From Theocolax elegans (lineage: Eukaryota > Arthropoda > Insecta > Hymenoptera > Cerocephalidae): DNA of 64,000 nt. A program made the position numbers and the translations under genes. Under the pieces are notes generated by a model. It did not search any database and was not told the origin of the DNA. It saw only the letters and a list, made by a program, of their open reading frames with translations. Below are positions 29,482-40,392 of this stretch, one piece after another; position 1 is the first letter of the stretch, and each line of letters begins with the position of its first letter. The DNA lies in the NCBI GenBank assembly GCA_026168455.1, contig CM047431.1, positions 64,360,668 through 64,424,667 on the forward strand. Direction: 5' to 3'.

Positions 29482-30519
29482 TGTGACGGAAATTGTCACA
29501 CAATCTATTCACGACGAATAGAATATTTAAAATCCTGTTAAATGTAAGTCGTCGGAGCCTTTGGTATGTCAAGGCCAACCGACGACATTTGTTTACAGAA
29601 TCAAATGTACAATTACGCGCGCAACGGTACGTAGGGATGAGAGCGCGTGTGTGTGTGTGTTTCCCACTCTCATCCCTTTTTCGAAAATTAGGCGATTGCC
29701 TAATCAGTACGTCCCGATCCGCCGCTCGAGGCGGACAAAAACCAAACCGGTACCGATCGAGAGTTTTTCTGGCTAACAAGGCGCGTGAGGCGTAAGAAGG
29801 CCATCGGTGACCCGGACTATCCTCGTGAATGAGCCGCGAGTGAATCGGTGTGTGTTAAGGACGAGAAGTGTTGGTGTGAGTGCGGACGCGGATCGCGAGG
29901 CACTCGCCGCGGCACAGGGCCGCCTTCCACCACCGCAGCCGACGTCGTCCTCCGTTGCCCAGGAGGACAAAAAGGGACACGGATCGGCTGGGCCATCCAC
30001 GGGGCGAATCCCGGTAAGTGTAGTTTATACTACCGCGCGTTCCCCCCATTATCCCGTGTGTATGTACGTGTGAGTACATCGGGAGTGTGTTCGGGTACGC
30101 CGGTACCCGAATAGCGGAGATCAGGAAGGAGTCAACCGCAGGCGAGGATCTCGATCCGGTTGGCTCCCGATACTTCCGCCCGCGCGAAAGAACATCGTCG
30201 CGGCACGAGGCCTGGATGGCCAATGTTAATTAATATATTAAAATAAATGTTTTTTTTATTTTTATTTTAATTGAGTGTGTTTATTTTATTCTCCCCGCTC
30301 CCGCCGACATCCTTTAAATTTATAATTCGTGTCGAGGCAAGGAGGATTGCCCGAATCCTCCATACCGATCGTCCCAGCGAACTCGCGTTCCTGGCGACAG
30401 CCGCAGTTCGGTAAACAAAATAAATAATTGTGTGCGCGGTATTGGGCAACGCGGCCCAACGGTTAATTTTAATTATTAAAACTAATTAATTATACCGGGT
30501 TCGCGAATACCACGTTACA
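29482..30519. repeat. Solo LTR inserted in the PLE
   Basis: Begins TGTGACGGAAATTGTCAC and ends GAATACCACGTTACA, splitting the PLE RT between KIVYNCI and ELKNIIPVPKS. It is about 1,038 bp and GC-rich in the middle, with a (GT)n at 29647-29661 and an AATAAA at about 30241. No internal coding sequence remains. A target duplication is not clear because the flanks are AT runs. Orientation is undetermined. Confidence 0.72.
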
Positions 30520-30690
30520 AATGAACTTAAAAATATAATTCCAGTTCCAAAATCGCACATTAATAATAGCTTTGAATTAAAAAAGAAACTGTTCAATATT
30601 AATATTCCCGACGATTATAGCATGTTATCTTTAGATGTCAGCTCACTGTTTACAAACATTTCATGTAACGAAGTTCTTAATAGCTTAGAC
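30520..30690 (+). pseudogene. Penelope-like element reverse transcriptase, middle part
   Basis: Continues the RT after the solo LTR: ELKNIIPVPKSHINNSFELK, then MLSLDVSSLFTNISCNEVLN. SLDVSSLFTNI is RT motif A with the first catalytic Asp. The PLE ends at about 30690 (NSLD), after which the sequence is unrelated, so motif C (YxDD) is missing. Confidence 0.87.
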
Positions 30691-31651
30691 AAACCGCCAC
30701 TAGGAGAGAGGTTGAAGAAGAGAGGAATAGGTGGCGGTACAGTAGTTGGCAGGAAATTCAAACCAGACGATAGGAGAACGGGATTGGAGTAGAACAACGG
30801 CAAAGAAGGATACGAGTAGCGCCGTGTAACGGAAAAACGAAAAAGGATATCGAGGAAGAAGAACGACCACTCACTCACCGTCGATACCTTGAGAGAGACA
30901 CTGACTCACCGTCGATACCTCGAGAGAGACTCACCGCCGATACCTTGAAGGAGAAGCACCGAGAGAGTTCGAAATAGTAAAGATTAACAGATAAATAGTA
31001 AAAGTTCTAATAAGATTCGAAAGGAATATTGAGTACATTATACAAGGAAGGAGTATTAATATAGAGTTCTCTTGTAACGTAAAAGGAAGGAAGAGAAAGA
31101 ATAGAACCGAGAAGGAGAATTGAGAAAAAGCGGTGAGTGGTCTGCACGTGGCCATTTTTATAATTTATATTTTTCTCGGAATGAATCGGGTTCCTCACCG
31201 CGGTACTTAATAATTTTTCGGGATATTCATAACTTTTTTTTTGATTGGATTAAATCCAAATTAATATATATATATATATAGTTTACGGTGTTTGATTGAA
31301 AGAAGTGTGACGGGAAGATCGGGCCCGTATACAATAATAATATATTCGAAAATTGTTGTCGGGAATAAATTTATATAAGCAAATTATAATAAACACGTTA
31401 ATGGAAATATATATATATATTCTTGTTATAATTATTTTTAATACTATTGAGTCTCCTCACCCCCCCCCCTTCCTAACAAGTGTCGTTCCCGCAACGACGG
31501 CACCACGAACCCGAGACCAGAGTTGGCGACGGCAGTGAGGAGCACAATATAAATATATATATACGTATTATCAATATTGAAGATTAAGAAAATCATATCA
31601 GGTAGAAGTACATTCCACGTGGTGTAATGCGTGGGATACTACATCACAATA
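30691..31651 (+). other. Unassigned block with short tandem repeats, possibly LTR-derived
   Basis: A GA-rich stretch (30690-30960) contains three copies of ACTCACCGTCGATACCTYGAGAGA-type repeats (about 30874-30950). TGTAACGG occurs at 30825. At about 31520 the phrase CCAGAGTTGGCGACGGCAGTGA resembles a TGGCGAC primer-binding site, so part of this may be an LTR and leader with no gag remaining. There is a (TA)n at 31265-31280 and a C9 run at 31460-31470. No ORF is convincing. Confidence 0.35.
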
Positions 31652-33929
31652 TATTGTTAAATTTACTTAAAAACACAGTGAAATTCTAACGTAGAATTGT
31701 AGGTTTAAAATTTAGAAACTTCAATTTTGAACAAGAATTTTGAACTGAACTGTTGGTGTATTTTCTCTCGGCTCATTACCTCGGAGACGCTATTTTCCGA
31801 TCCCTACCCTTGCGTGGGAGGATAAGAGGGGTGAGAGAAACATGCCCCTTACGGAAAGTTGTTTTCTTATTGGTTTTCGTCAGGCCCAAGGCGGTCTTGA
31901 TCTTGTGCGAAGGGCGTGATTTAATTTTCCCGTCGGTAATTTTAGTTGTTAAAAATTTAAAAAGATGGAGTTATCTATTCTATTTATGTGTTCGATACAA
32001 ATATAATTAATTATTATTAATTGCTAATAAATTATAATCAATTTAGATAAGTATATGTATATCATTTTAATTATTATATCAAATGACGTGTTCTAAGAAA
32101 ATTTACTTTGGGGAAACTATTTTACAGGTATAAACTTTTTAATGGAAAACATTAAACATTGCGTATCATTTTGTAATCTTGAATAAAAAATTAGAAAAAT
32201 AATTATATTACAGTGCAGACTAGTATGACAACATAAAAAATGTTACTACGGAAGGAGATTTTAAAAAACGAAGAGCAGAAAGAAGAAGGTTAGTTTATGT
32301 TTCTCTTGTTTTATAATTAACTGTTTTGATTTAAAATTATAATTCTCTTTTATAAAATTCATTTCATTGTTTAGGAATAGTATAATTTATTCAAGAAAGA
32401 AATTCATTTGTATAGTATTATAATCGTTATGAAACTATGTGGCTTGGATAAATTTAAATAGTAATCACACTGGTTTACTTAATAACAGCAGATGTACATC
32501 TACATATGCGTAATAGAGAAAATGATATCCGTGGTTATTACAGTTTATTATATACTATTTTGATAGATACAATTGTTATATTAGGTATCGCTAGATATCG
32601 ATTATAAATTTAGTAAATAATGCAATAAATATTTATACACAATAATTTTTGAAACTCATTTTTATTTTATATTACAGTTAAGGATTTATTATTAATTTTA
32701 TTATATTCGTTTTAATAAACTGTTATTATTATCGTGTGATTTTGTAGAATACTGTATTACCTTAAAATGCGTTACATCAAATATTGAATGTAATGATTTA
32801 TTTTAAGTACAATATTTTCTTTAGGAAAAGTGTTGTAACATTTATGATACAGAATTTTTATGTAAAGTACAAATTATTGAAGAAATTTTAATGTTTTTAA
32901 ATTTAATATATTTTCGCTCCTCTTTATATCCTATAAAAAGAAATTTAATATTAAAAATCAGTAAATTATTAAAGTGAATTAAGAAAAATTTACCTTGGAT
33001 AAGTTGGAGGGTAGAACAGAGAATAAGGTGTTGGTGGAATGTAGCTCGGCGGCAGTACAATTGGTGTACTTGAAAGAGCACCCCTCTGAGCCAATACCTC
33101 CTGCACTGCGTCTTTAAGATCTTTTTTTAAATCTTTCTCCTGTTTTTCTTTCTTTAAAGCTTCCACTTCCTAAAAAAAGGAATATAAATTATAATTAGTT
33201 ATTAAAATAAAATCCAAAATTATTATAATCGTATAGAAATATATTTATTTGTTTTACCTTCTGTAAATCAGCAACTTGTTTATACAGAGGATTGTAACGG
33301 AATCCCCTGTAACCACCCCTGCCTCGATAATACCTTCCCCTAAAATTATTTTGGTAGGGGAACCATTGATTTTGGTATCCATAACGTTAAAATAGAAAAT
33401 AAAATATATATTATTCATATACAGTTAAATATAAACAGAATATAAATAATCATTCATAAAGAATGATCAACCGCTCCAGCACCAGCAGGATGTTGTTCTT
33501 GTTGTTTCTGTCCTGGATCATAATTTGGTACATCACCCTGCATTTCACCATGATCTTCATTATTTGGAGCAGGGGGTGGCTGCTCCATTGGTGGTGGTGG
33601 AGGAATATAAAGTGGAGCCCTATAAAAATTAAGTCTTGCAGCTCTATACCCATTATTGTATTGAAAATATGGATTAAAATTATAAATTCCTCTAGGTCCT
33701 CCTCTAAAGCCACCTCTGGCTGCCTGCATGGCCTGCTTTCCTGCAAAAGGTAATTGTACACGATGGTAGAATCCATCTGGCATCTGAATAAAAGGAATAT
33801 CACCTGCAGTATAAAATTAAACATATGAACAATATAATTCTTTAAATAAATAAATAATCACATAATAAGCAAAATATGTTATCGTTATTCTCCATCGATT
33901 AATTATAAAGCAGGAATATATAACAGCTG
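31652..33929. repeat. Segmental duplication, paralogue of 23299-26281
   Basis: The two blocks match from ATATTGTTAAATTTACTT to GCAGGAATATATAACAG with only scattered differences, except that the 23299 block contains the extra PLE fragment and its flanking duplication. The duplicated piece carries the right part of an LTR (31652-31945), a gene-flank segment and a full copy of the RGG/proline-rich gene. The two copies lie about 8.4 kb apart in direct orientation. Confidence 0.9.
32990..33895 (-). CDS. Spliced RGG/proline-rich protein gene, copy B
   Basis: Paralogue of 25349-26253 with the same exon plan: ATG at 33895, exon 1 to 33883, exon 2 33803-33454, an RGG exon about 33385-33258, and a last exon 33169-32990. 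Here the first donor is AT instead of GT (33882-33881), so exon 1 cannot splice normally, but the last acceptor is a normal AG. The proteins differ slightly: FAGKQAMQAARGGFRGGPRG and YRAARLNFYRAPLYIPPPPP against FAGEQ..GRPIG and YRAAGLNFYRAPFY in copy A. Intact frames in both copies suggest constraint until recently. I do not recognise the family. Confidence 0.5.
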
Positions 33930-35215
33930 CTTGAACAGTAATATATACTATAAAACATATATATAGTATGCGTTCCTTTTTTTTAAATTAATTGGAATGA
34001 GACAAAGTCTCAATGTTCCGGAAAAAGCAATAATATAGAAATTGGAACGCAATGTAACGAGTTCAGTCTGCACACAATTATAAATAGAAAGAAAAATTGC
34101 AAAATATATAAGGAATCTGTAAAAGTAATAATAGATGTGCAATGTTTATTAAATATAAATTAATCACTCATTACGGATTAATTAAAAATCTTTCCTCTTA
34201 TGCACTACAATTCGTTACAGGACCAAACGAGCCCATGACACTTGAGCGTAACTGCAGTGTGTGAAATTACGTAAAAGATATATTATTATAAACAAATTTC
34301 TTCCTTATAAAAACAATTTTTGAATATTCATTCTTATTACTATTAAAAGAACAGATATCGATTAAAATATTACTTACGCAATTAGTATAAACAATAACAT
34401 ATAGCTAACACACAAGAATTCTTCCATATTATTTATTATCGTTATGTAAGAATAAGACCGTCAAAATAGATAACTGTTTAAAATTATTAAGCAATGAAAT
34501 ATCTGTTACAAACAATTTATCGGCAACATTTCTACCCATAAGTTTTCATTCAAAATTGGAGGTTACATTAAAGTTCTCAATACTTTTATTCCGTGGGCAT
34601 TTTTTCTATCGAGTTGTTTGCTAGATTGGATTTAGAATGTTATGAACGCCTCTTTCCTGGGTTATATGGTTAGTAAGCCAGACAGCTCTACATTTTACAG
34701 AAGCAAATGTCTTAAATACGATTTAATATTAAGTATAAAGGTGCTGTTACAATATTTAAATGGTACAACCTGCCAAATCCACTTGGAACATTATTGAACA
34801 GAAATCTGAGTTGGAATTATATTGAACAAAATCTGAGTTGGAACCTTATGGAAGAAAAATTTGAACTCGAACCTTATTGAAGAAAAATCTGAATTGGTTC
34901 CCTTTTTTTCCAAAGCGACAATATGCACGCTTAATAATTACTATAGCCCATCATTGGGAGTTGAAATTGCATCACTATAGAGTACGATTATATGACGATT
35001 ATAGTGTTTTTTGAGACGTTTTTAAAACGTTATTAAGCGTTTGAAGCGTTTTAAAAACGTCTAGAAACGTCTTTAAGACGTTTTGTGCTGACTGGGATAG
35101 TACGATCATACGGTGATTATAATTGACTATACCAACATGTTTTAACAAATAGTAGTTTACTATAATAAGATTATACGATGAGTATAGTTCACTTTGCTAA
35201 TGAATACTTATGATT
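33930..35215. other. AT-rich intergenic DNA with a short minisatellite and a hairpin
   Basis: No gene-like frame. A ~32 bp tandem repeat (ATTGAACAAAATCTGAGTTGGAA-like, about four copies) lies at 34785-34905. A perfect 16 bp hairpin lies at 35014-35062. The rest is featureless to the assembly gap. Confidence 0.55.
35014..35062. repeat. Perfect 16 bp inverted repeat (hairpin)
   Basis: AGACGTTTTTAAAACG (35014-35029) pairs perfectly with CGTTTTAAAAACGTCT (35047-35062) across a 17 nt loop. Two more ACGTCT/AGACG pieces follow at once. It could be a MITE core or an RNA hairpin; nothing else supports a small-RNA gene. Confidence 0.7.
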
Positions 35216-35315
35216 NNNNNNNNNNNNNNNNNNNNNNNNNNNNNNNNNNNNNNNNNNNNNNNNNNNNNNNNNNNNNNNNNNNNNNNNNNNNNNNNNNNNN
35301 NNNNNNNNNNNNNNN
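35216..35315. other. Assembly gap (100 N)
   Basis: Exactly 100 N, the usual placeholder for a gap of unknown size. It touches the left arm of the inverted repeat at 35316, so that arm may be incomplete. Confidence 0.99.
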
Positions 35316-36616
35316 ACAAAAATTCAAAGTACCAACGACCGAACCATGGTACTTATACGTAATTTAAGTCGCTGATTCCGAATCCGGGGTTAGTATGCTC
35401 CCATCAGATCGTGTTCAAGGTTATTTGATGGTCAAAATATCAAAATTCAATAAAAATAGGCTAAAACCATTGTATCTAGGTCTTTTTGGGCTCTCTGATT
35501 TCAAACCCAAGGTTACTTAAACCCGATAACCTCAAGATCAATGTTATTTGAAGGTCAAATCATCGAAATTCATTAAAAAGAGGCTACAATCATTGTATTT
35601 TGGGTTTTTTTGAGTCGCTACATCCAAATCCGAGGTAATTACACGCCAATCAGGTTATGATCAAGGTTAGTTGAAGGTCACGTACGTAAATAGAGTGATA
35701 AGATTAGTCATTTAGTAGGACAATGCAAAAAAGCAACAAAATATCCATAAAAATTGCAAGCCCACTACTCCTTTTTATGGTAACGAACTATTTTATTGTC
35801 AAACGATCTACGAAGTGGTTTACACTTCCGTTTTATCGAGGTTGTTGGCTGATCTCTTTTCAACGACCAACAGTAATCTGCCAACATATTTATGTCCCAT
35901 CTTCCTTTATACCTGCGCTCCATTTCCTTGATATCTTGTTGAAATTTCTCTCCCTGTTCTACGCTGTAATCGCCTAGGTTTTCTGGAAACTCGTCTTCGT
36001 GGGAATATAAAAAATGTAATTTTAGATTCATTAAGCAGCCTTGATTTTTGTAACTATTTACTAAATCTAGTACTATTTGTCTATAATTCTGGCTCTTATG
36101 ATTTCCAAGAAAATTCTTAATTATGTTCTTGAAACATAACCATGCTTCTTTCTCTGCAACCATGTCTCTTTCTTTCTTTCTTTTTCTTGCAATCTTTATG
36201 AATATTTTGTTGCTTTTCTGCATTGTGCTACTAAATGACTAATCTTATCACTCTACGTCCGTGACCTTCAACTGACCTTGACCATAACCTGATTGGGGTG
36301 TAATTACCTCGGATTTGGATGTAGCGGAAAAACCCAAAATACAATGATTGTAAACATTTTTAATGAATTTCGACAATTTGACCTTCAAATGACCTTGATC
36401 TTGAGGTTATTGGGTTTAAGTAACCCTGGGTTTGGAATCAGCGACCGCAAGAACCCCTAGATACGATGGTTTTAGCCTTTTTTTATTGAATTTTGATATT
36501 TTGACCTTCAATTAACCTTGAACACGACCTGATGGGGGCAAACTGACCCCAGATTTGGAATCAGCGACCCAAATTACGTATAAGTACCATGGTCCAGTCG
36601 TTGGTACTTTGACTTT
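35316..36616. mobile_element. Foldback element with ~440 bp inverted arms
   Basis: Left arm 35320-35761 and right arm 36186-36616 are inverted copies. The outer ends are AAAGTACCAACGACCG... and its inverse ...GTCGTTGGTACTTTG; the inner ends are ATGCAAAAAAGCAACAAAAT and its inverse. Each arm is built of about three degenerate ~125 bp subunits carrying TTGAAGGTCA and AAGGTTA. The 424 bp centre holds most of an ORF. Tandem subunits in long inverted arms are the mark of foldback-type DNA transposons. The left arm borders the assembly gap. Confidence 0.82.
35765..36223 (-). CDS. Uncharacterised repeat-associated arthropod protein fragment
   Basis: 152 residues. The central part (QNYRQIVLDLVNSYKNQGCL, LHFLYSHEDEFPENLGDYSV, RRYKGRWDINMLADYCWSLK) matches, from memory, the C-terminal part of an uncharacterised protein that occurs in many copies in arthropod genomes, often next to mobile DNA. 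The function is unknown. The first 12 residues (MQKSNKIFIKIA) are encoded within the right inverted arm of the surrounding foldback element; the left arm carries the same ATG in the opposite direction. It is probably a captured fragment with a start codon provided by the element. The tail is basic (KRKCKPLRR). No stop interrupts it. Confidence 0.6.
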   Translation of the reverse strand: MQKSNKIFIKIARKRKKERDMVAEKEAWLCFKNIIKNFLGNHKSQNYRQIVLDLVNSYKNQGCLMNLKLHFLYSHEDEFPENLGDYSVEQGEKFQQDIKEMERRYKGRWDINMLADYCWSLKRDQPTTSIKRKCKPLRRSFDNKIVRYHKKE

Positions 36617-36874
36617 TTTTTGTGGAGCTGTGTTATTAATCATGCGTTCTTCATATTCTGTAGCAAATTCTATTACAGATTGATTTGCAGATAAATATTG
36701 TGGACGTTTATCCTCTATAAAATCCTTTTTCATTTTGTTTGGCGGTTCCTCAGGTCGAATAAAATTTACTTTTACTGGAGGATGTGCAAAAACATTTTAC
36801 GTTTAATATCGGTGTAAATAGATGCCTGTGGGAAAGTTTTTTGGTTTGCAGTAATAAAATAGACAACTTTGTAT
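36612..36874 (-). pseudogene. Exon-like fragment of an unknown protein, frameshifted
   Basis: After a good acceptor (TTTTTCAG, 36875-36882) the minus strand reads YKVVYFITANQKTFPQASIY and TDIKRKMF, then after a one-base shift at about 36790 reads HPPVKVNFIRPEEPPNKMKK and DFIEDKRPQYLSANQSVIEF, up to the end of the foldback element. The foldback insertion truncates it. I do not recognise the family. The frameshift and truncation argue for a pseudogene. Confidence 0.5.
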
Positions 36875-36884
36875 CTGAAAAATA

Positions 36885-37753
36885 AATAATAAATCAAAAA
36901 GAAATCATAAAAGTAACTGTTACTGATATTATTATTAAATGTCAAATAACTTTCCTAAAAGTGACCATTGCCAAGGGATAACTTGGCTTTCTTCATATTT
37001 TTATGTTACAAGAGACATACGAAAGTTAGGATAAGATCCGTTTCCCGGAGGTCAAGTAGTCCCCTTGTCAATCACATCAAAATTCTCAGAGAAATCGGTC
37101 CAGTTTAGTTCATACAAATCAGTAGATTGATTGTCATTATTTTGGATTAAAATGTCCTTTAAATTGACTTACTATTGGATAGTTTTGGTCATTGCAAACA
37201 ATAACGAAATAACGTACTATCCATTAGGGCATCAAGAAAAAGGTCATTTTAATCTATTTTTATGATTTTCCTTAAAGATAGCCTTGAAGCAGAAAATTTC
37301 ACAAATTTCAAGATTTGTTTTTAATGCTGAATTATAATGGTACACTTAATTATTTTGGATAATATTTTTCTGATGGAATGAAAATGCAGTAAATGTTAAA
37401 AATAGCATTTTTAACTTGGAATATCTCCAAGACTAGTACATTTCAATCACTAAAATTTTACATCAATAACAAAATGTGTAAAAAATGTTTTTTCAACTAG
37501 GAAACAAAAATATTTTGTTGTTCGTTTCAATAGAGAATTATTATTTCCTCATTTACAATAGTTAGTTACAATACAATAGACAGCCCTTAGTTTACTTTTT
37601 CGAAAATCGTCTGGAAAAAACTCGACCTACGAATGAGAAGGTCACTCACTTTAATTGAGGCCGGTATTTTTAGATAAAGCTAGACTTCGATTGTAGGGAG
37701 TCCAAATCATGGATTCACGTTCCTGCGTCCATGCATGCTAATGTAATGCCTAA
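36885..37753. other. AT-rich DNA without recognisable genes
   Basis: No gene, repeat unit or RNA signature seen. It is the left flank of the large satellite structure. Confidence 0.5.
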
Positions 37754-38840
37754 TCCACACAGCATGAAAGATTGCCGCGAACTTGCAGCAAGCTTCCATG
37801 AAAGATTCGGAATCTATCAGAAAGCTTTCATGAAATATTGTTGCAAACTAAAAATGTCCGGGGCACTTTGACGGCTACAAGCTTCCACGGAATATTGTAG
37901 GAATCTTACAAGAAATATTGCGGTAATATTTCTAGGAAGCTTCCGACAAGTTTCCAGGAAGTTTTCGGAAAATTTTCTAAACCCTTCAGGAAGCTTTCAT
38001 GAAAGCTTTATGCAAGCATCTACAGAAAACCTTCTGCAAGATTTCTTGTTAGGGTGTCTAAAAATTTAGGTAATCTATCAGAAAGCTTTCATGGAATATT
38101 GCTGCAAACTAAAAATGTCCGGAGCACATTGACGGCTACAAGCCTCCGCGAAACATTGCAGAAATCTTTCAAGAAATATTGCAGGGATATTACTAGGAAG
38201 CTTTTAACAAGTTTTCAGGAAGTTATCGGAAAGTTTCCTAAACCTTTCAAGGAGAGCTCATGAAAACTTTATGCAAGCATGTGCAAGAAACCCTCTGCAA
38301 GATTTTTTGTTAAGGTGCATAAAGGTTTAAAGAAACTGACAGAAAGTTTTCATGAAATATTGCTGCAAACTAAAAATATCTAAAGCACTTGACGGCTACA
38401 AGCTACCGCTAAACATTAGAAAAATCTTTCAAGAAATATTGCTGGGATATTTCTATGAAGCTTCCAACAAGTTTCCAGGAAGTTATCGAAATGATTTCTT
38501 AACCTTTTGAAAAACATTTATGAAAACTTTATGCAAGCATCGACCGGAAGACTTCCGCAAGAATTCTCGTTAAACGATGTTACACGGGTTATACTTACGA
38601 AAAAGCTTCCATGATACATTGCAGAAATCATTCAAGAAATATTGTGGAAATATTTCTAGGAAGCTTCCAACAACTTTCCAGTAAGTAAGTGAAAAGATTC
38701 TTAAACCTTTCAAGAAGCATTCATAAAAACTTAATGCAAGCATCTAGCGGGAGATTTTTGCAAGAATTCTTGATAAGATGTATAAAGCTTTTAATAAATC
38801 TTGCAGAAATCTTTCAAGAATCCTTACGAAAATCTTTTAC
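37754..38840 (+). repeat. Left arm of a large foldback-like satellite, ~260 bp units
   Basis: The left edge is CCACACAGCATGAAAGATTGCC. Units repeat at about 37810, 38066 and 38330 (AATCTATCAGAAAGCTTTCATG, then TTGCTGCAAACTAAAAATGTCC and TTGACGGCTACAAGC), with a degenerate fourth from about 38590. Motifs of the type GAAAGCTTGC/GCAAGCTTCC dominate. The right edge of the same family, inverted (GCTTTCATGCTGTGTGGG), occurs at 50970 and 52733. Confidence 0.75.
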
Positions 38841-39101
38841 AAACAATACGTTCAATTTAATAAATAGTAAAAACAAAATTTTATTATTAAAAAAAATTGT
38901 AAAACATTTTTTATATTTATACATGACATTTTATACATATATTAATTATTTAAAATTTGTTACATAAATATTTAACACAAATCGCAAAGAAAGTTATAAC
39001 CTACAGCGGGAAAGAAACCCCGGACGCACGCTTGAAAAGTAAACGCTCTAACCACTACGCTATATCGCAACGCATGCAAGGCTACTTTTAGAACTTGTAT
39101 A

Positions 39102-39326
39102 TGTAGGGGCCGCAGACTTGCGAGTCAGACGCGCATGCACATTAGCGCTTTTGTACTCTTAGACACATAGCCGCTGCGTCGGCACTCTAGTCCTGACTTG
39201 CGTCGACAGCACATGGTGCTCTATACTTAACTCATAAGAAAGAGAATAAATTGAGTTTGTTAATATAAAAGCTCTTATTTATTCTACCTTAACTACAACC
39301 CAAGCAAGATAGCCTTCAACGCTACA
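39102..39326 (+). repeat. 5' LTR of the CsRn1-like element (225 bp)
   Basis: Runs from TGTAGGGGCCGCAGAC to CTTCAACGCTACA. It contains AATATAAAAG, a TATA-like box, and AATAAA nearby. It is the same length as the 3' LTR. Confidence 0.93.
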
Positions 39327-39327
39327 T

Positions 39328-39340
39328 TGATGACCCCGAC
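39328..39340 (+). other. Primer-binding site of the CsRn1-like element
   Basis: TGATGACCCCGAC follows the LTR after one base. TGRTGACCCCGAC at the LTR border fits the tRNA primer complement seen in this clade; the exact tRNA is not verified. Confidence 0.7.
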
Positions 39341-39384
39341 TTATAAATTATAAAGGAAGACAATAAAAAAAAAAAAAAAACAAG

Positions 39385-39636
39385 ATGGAGGCGAACGAGA
39401 CTGAGAAGCCGATCAACACCACATCGATAATCGGCAAGAGCAGCACACCTGTTGCTAGGAATCTCGAGATCTCTCCACTCATCGACACGGCGAATCCGGG
39501 ACGCAGCTGGACACACAATAAACCAACAGATCTACGACTTGGCATTGGACAGTATGACCATCTTCGTACACATTTTTTTCTTCCGACTGGTTGCGCTCAA
39601 CAGGCAATCTACATCTACATACGATTTGAGGAATGA
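39385..39636 (+). other. Short ORF in the leader, possibly a gag remnant
   Basis: 83 residues beginning MEANETEKPINTTSIIGKSS. The Glu/Thr-rich start resembles the first residues of Gag in relatives, but the frame soon loses any resemblance, and the real gag starts at 40393. About 750 bp of AT-rich DNA lie between. It may be an old gag start separated by an insertion. Low confidence. Confidence 0.3.
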
Positions 39637-40392
39637 GAGTATTTGGTATATGCAAAAAACCGGCTAACGATTTGGCGTCGCCATCTTGTTGTTTATAACA
39701 AATAACCGGCATTTTCCATAAGAGTTTCTAGAACTGCACCGGTCATACTGCATACTCGAAAAATTATATTAGATAAATTTTAAGGTTAACTTTATTTTTT
39801 TTCGAAAATAATTTTCTATTTATTAGTGCGACTAAAATAACATAAGTTTAATTTTAAGTATTAGTAAGTAACGTTTGTTAAAAACATATGATATATATAG
39901 AAAAGGTCAATTTAACCTAAATCACAATAACACTTATCTTACTTTTTTTCTTTTTACAAAATCAAATTAATTCTTAAAACATCGATTCAGACGATAAGCT
40001 GTTAAAATTAAAAAAAAAAAAATTCAAGCAAAAACATTTAATCACTTTACTCTTTATTTTTCTCGCACAAAGGAAATAAAAAGCAATAGATATTTAATTA
40101 TCATTATTAACAATCGATATTTAATTATCATTAACAGCAATAGATATTTAATTAGTATTAATTAGTTTCAACAACATAATATAGACACAAGGTAATAAAG
40201 TTATTTTACATGCAAATGGCAATAAATAAAAATACATACAATTTATTATATAAATTATAATTATCAGATAAACTTATCATAAATTTAATTTAACTATAGT
40301 TTTAAATTAATTAGAGATGATTCAAATTACATATTTACAAAAAAAAAATTATATTAAAAATAAAAATATAAAAACTAATGCATTTTTGACCC

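Noticed and set aside
29493..30223. ORFs in the 29482-30519 block
   Set aside because: The block is a GC-rich solo LTR, which opens frames by composition alone.
34200..34290. Possible tRNA or small RNA near ACAGGACCAAACGAGCCC
   Set aside because: No cloverleaf, box motifs or terminator could be found.
37754..38840. CRISPR-like array
   Set aside because: Units are ~260 bp, diverged and without short identical repeats separated by unique spacers.
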